This document shows, in pieces, positions 24,348-25,729 of a DNA stretch of 25,729 bases (its first letter is position 1; every line of letters starts with the position of its first letter). Origin of the DNA: Muribaculaceae bacterium. GTDB lineage: Bacteria > Bacteroidota > Bacteroidia > Bacteroidales > Muribaculaceae. The position numbers and the translations under genes are program-made. The stretch is taken from NCBI GenBank assembly GCA_021443235.1, contig JABUUJ010000003.1:120115-145843 (forward strand), written 5' to 3'. Below the pieces are notes generated by a model. That model had not been told where the DNA came from and did not search any database. It was given only the letters and a program-made list of their open reading frames with translations.

Positions 24348-25499
24348 ATGATATATCGAGACATTAGCGAGAAGGTGAGGTCTCTCGCCATGAAATTCCC
24401 GGTAGTCACACTCACAGGAGTGCGCCAGTCGGGCAAATCAACATTGTTGAAAAACATGTTCCCCGACTACCGGTATGTGAGCTTGGAGGATCCCGATTTC
24501 AGGAAATTTGCCAGCGACGACGCGCGGGGCTTTCTTGACAGCATGGGCAAGCATGTGATTATTGATGAGGTTCAGCGAGTTCCCGACCTGTTTTCCTATA
24601 TCCAAGGTCGCGTTGACGCCATCAACCAGGAGGGCATGTACATCCTCTCGGGGTCAAGCAATTTCCTGCTTATGGAGAGCATATCACAGAGCCTTGCAGG
24701 GCGTGCCGCTGTGCTGAAAATGACGCCATTCTCGGCACACGAGCTGTTGGCAAGCAAACAGGAGTTATCAATCGACAATTATATGTTCACGGGCTCATTT
24801 CCACGCATTTATGACAAAGACATCCCTGCCACCGACTATTACCCAAGCTATATTCAGACCTATGTTGAGCGCGACGTGCGTATGCTGAAAAACATCACAA
24901 GCACAACAATGTTCATGCGATTTTTGAGGCTGTGCGCAGGCCGCATTGGGCAGTTACTCAATGTGTCGTCGCTCGCCAACGAGTGCGGGATATCGATAGC
25001 CACCGCCCAGTCGTGGCTGTCGGTGCTTGAGAGCAGCTACATGATTTACTTGCTAAAGCCCTATTACCGCAACTTTAACAAACGACTGGTTAAGAGCGCC
25101 AAGCTATATTTCTGCGACACAGGCCTGGCCTCGGCACTCTTAGGCATGGACAGTGCAAACCAGATGCCAATGCACTACATGCGAGGCGAGATTTTTGAGA
25201 ACATGGTCATCAACGAGTGTGTCAAAACCATGTATAACAATGGTAAAGAGCCAAACATCTATTTTTGGCGCGACAGCAACAACAATGAGGTAGATCTGCT
25301 CATTGAAAAAGGCATGTCGCTGCTTGCAATTGAGATAAAATCGGGCGCAACCATCAATTCGAGTTGGAAAGATGGCTTGATGAAGTTTGGCGCTACTGCC
25401 GGCCTCCAAGCTACCGACATGAAGGTAATATACGGTGGCGACACAAGCCTGCTCCACAACGACATTCTGTTCCAGTCGTGGAAAGAGATGTCGTTTTAA
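24348..25499 (+). CDS. AAA_14 ATPase with DUF4143 C-terminal domain
   Basis: A 383-residue protein. Walker A is GVRQSGKST (24-32), Walker B VIIDEVQ (70-76), and a sensor-like ILSGSSNFLL and an Arg in LAGRAA follow; this is the AAA_14 family. The C-terminal DUF4143 part has a winged-helix-like middle (LANECGISIATAQSWLSVL) and a PD-(D/E)xK-type pattern, with Asp316 in NEVDLLIE and Glu329-Ile-Lys331 in AIEIKSG. Nuclease activity is not shown for this family. These genes are common, often in many copies, in gut Bacteroidales and archaea, and their role is unknown; a stress, defence or mobile-element link has been suggested but is not settled. It stands alone with its own promoter. Length is normal and motifs intact. 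Confidence 0.9.
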   Translation: MIYRDISEKVRSLAMKFPVVTLTGVRQSGKSTLLKNMFPDYRYVSLEDPDFRKFASDDARGFLDSMGKHVIIDEVQRVPDLFSYIQGRVDAINQEGMYILSGSSNFLLMESISQSLAGRAAVLKMTPFSAHELLASKQELSIDNYMFTGSFPRIYDKDIPATDYYPSYIQTYVERDVRMLKNITSTTMFMRFLRLCAGRIGQLLNVSSLANECGISIATAQSWLSVLESSYMIYLLKPYYRNFNKRLVKSAKLYFCDTGLASALLGMDSANQMPMHYMRGEIFENMVINECVKTMYNNGKEPNIYFWRDSNNNEVDLLIEKGMSLLAIEIKSGATINSSWKDGLMKFGATAGLQATDMKVIYGGDTSLLHNDILFQSWKEMSF

Positions 25500-25561
25500 T
25501 TAAAGTGATTTAGGCGGGCTATATGGTTGTGGGGGGGGTACTTGAAATGGTGGGGGAACAA

Positions 25562-25614
25562 AGTTGAACAACGTTAAACCAAGTTGAACTCAATAGTCCC
25601 CCCAACATGGGGGG
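25562..25614. repeat. Intergenic repeat and hairpin between convergent genes
   Basis: AGTTGAAC occurs at 25562-25569 and 25582-25589. CCCCCC-AACAT-GGGGGG at 25598-25614 forms a 6-bp GC stem between the AAA_14 gene and the minus-strand dockerin gene. Its place suits a shared terminator, but no T run follows, so the function is unsure. Confidence 0.45.
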
Positions 25615-25627
25615 CAACCATTAGCCA

Positions 25628-25729
25628 TTAGCCCAAAATGATGTTTACGGCGGCATTGACGTCGGCGATGTCGGTGGCGTTGTCGCCGGTGAGGTCGGCG
25701 CGGCCATTGTATTTGCTGGCCTGGTCGGT
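25628..25729 (-). CDS. C-terminal end of a dockerin-containing protein, cut by window edge
   Basis: The minus-strand frame is open from the window end to TAA at 25628-25630. Its last 33 residues include GRADLTGDNATDIADVNAAV and end NIILG at the stop. This is the second calcium motif of a type I dockerin, closely like DANQDGVVDIADVNTIINFI in the protein at 14361. Everything upstream lies outside the window, so the main function is unknown. The chain ends right at the dockerin, as in the 14361 gene, with no T9SS-like tail. Confidence 0.75.
   Translation of the reverse strand, partial: TDQASKYNGRADLTGDNATDIADVNAAVNIILG

Overview
The window looks like chromosomal DNA of a gut-type member of the Bacteroidales, most probably Muribaculaceae (S24-7) or a close relative. 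The evidence is the primary-sigma -7 boxes of the form TAnnTTTG, the type IX secretion system (T9SS) sortase-like proteins, BspA-type leucine-rich repeat proteins with dockerin repeats, secreted proteins ending in short T9SS-like C-terminal domains, a CxxC-less Mrp ATPase, and orphan families such as DUF3256 and DUF3737. The family assignment is an inference; the order-level call is well supported. No phage, plasmid, transposase, CRISPR array, tRNA or rRNA was seen.

Left part (1-7819, + strand): two tandem, clearly paralogous C25 (gingipain-like) PorU-type proteins, the first cut by the window edge, followed 21 bp later by a five-helix membrane protein of the LtaS/phosphoglycerol-transferase (sulfatase-like) superfamily. 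All read the same way and may be one unit acting at the cell surface. Next come rplU-rpmA (L21-L27), with a structured leader RNA and a strong terminator.

Middle (8833-15740, + strand): four secreted proteins of unknown exact function. The first has a cohesin-like N-terminal region and a T9SS-like tail, the second is a repeat-containing all-beta protein with a T9SS-like tail, the third is a BspA LRR protein with dockerin, cohesin-like region and T9SS-like tail, and the fourth is its LRR+dockerin paralogue without a tail. The first three have their own promoters (TTG/TTTG-N20-TAnnTTTG). Two of them are followed by clear rho-independent terminators. The dockerin/cohesin-like combination suggests, but does not prove, non-covalent assembly at the surface. 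A further dockerin C-terminus is visible on the minus strand at the right edge.

Right part (15785-25499): housekeeping genes trmB, mrp and an M48 lipoprotein protease (+). Then comes a minus-strand operon, DbpA-domain DEAD-box helicase - DUF3256 - xseA - xseB. It ends at a strong inverted repeat that also faces the M48 gene. A DUF3737 beta-helix protein (-) and an AAA_14/DUF4143 ATPase (+) follow, divergently arranged around a 309-bp spacer.

Intergenic spaces are unusually rich in short tandem repeats of 6 to 10 bp, and one composite element occurs twice in opposite orientation. The best candidates for something new are the duplicated sortase-like genes with the linked LtaS-like enzyme carrying Ser at the nucleophile position, and the dockerin/cohesin-like T9SS cargo cluster. 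Neither is a proven new system.
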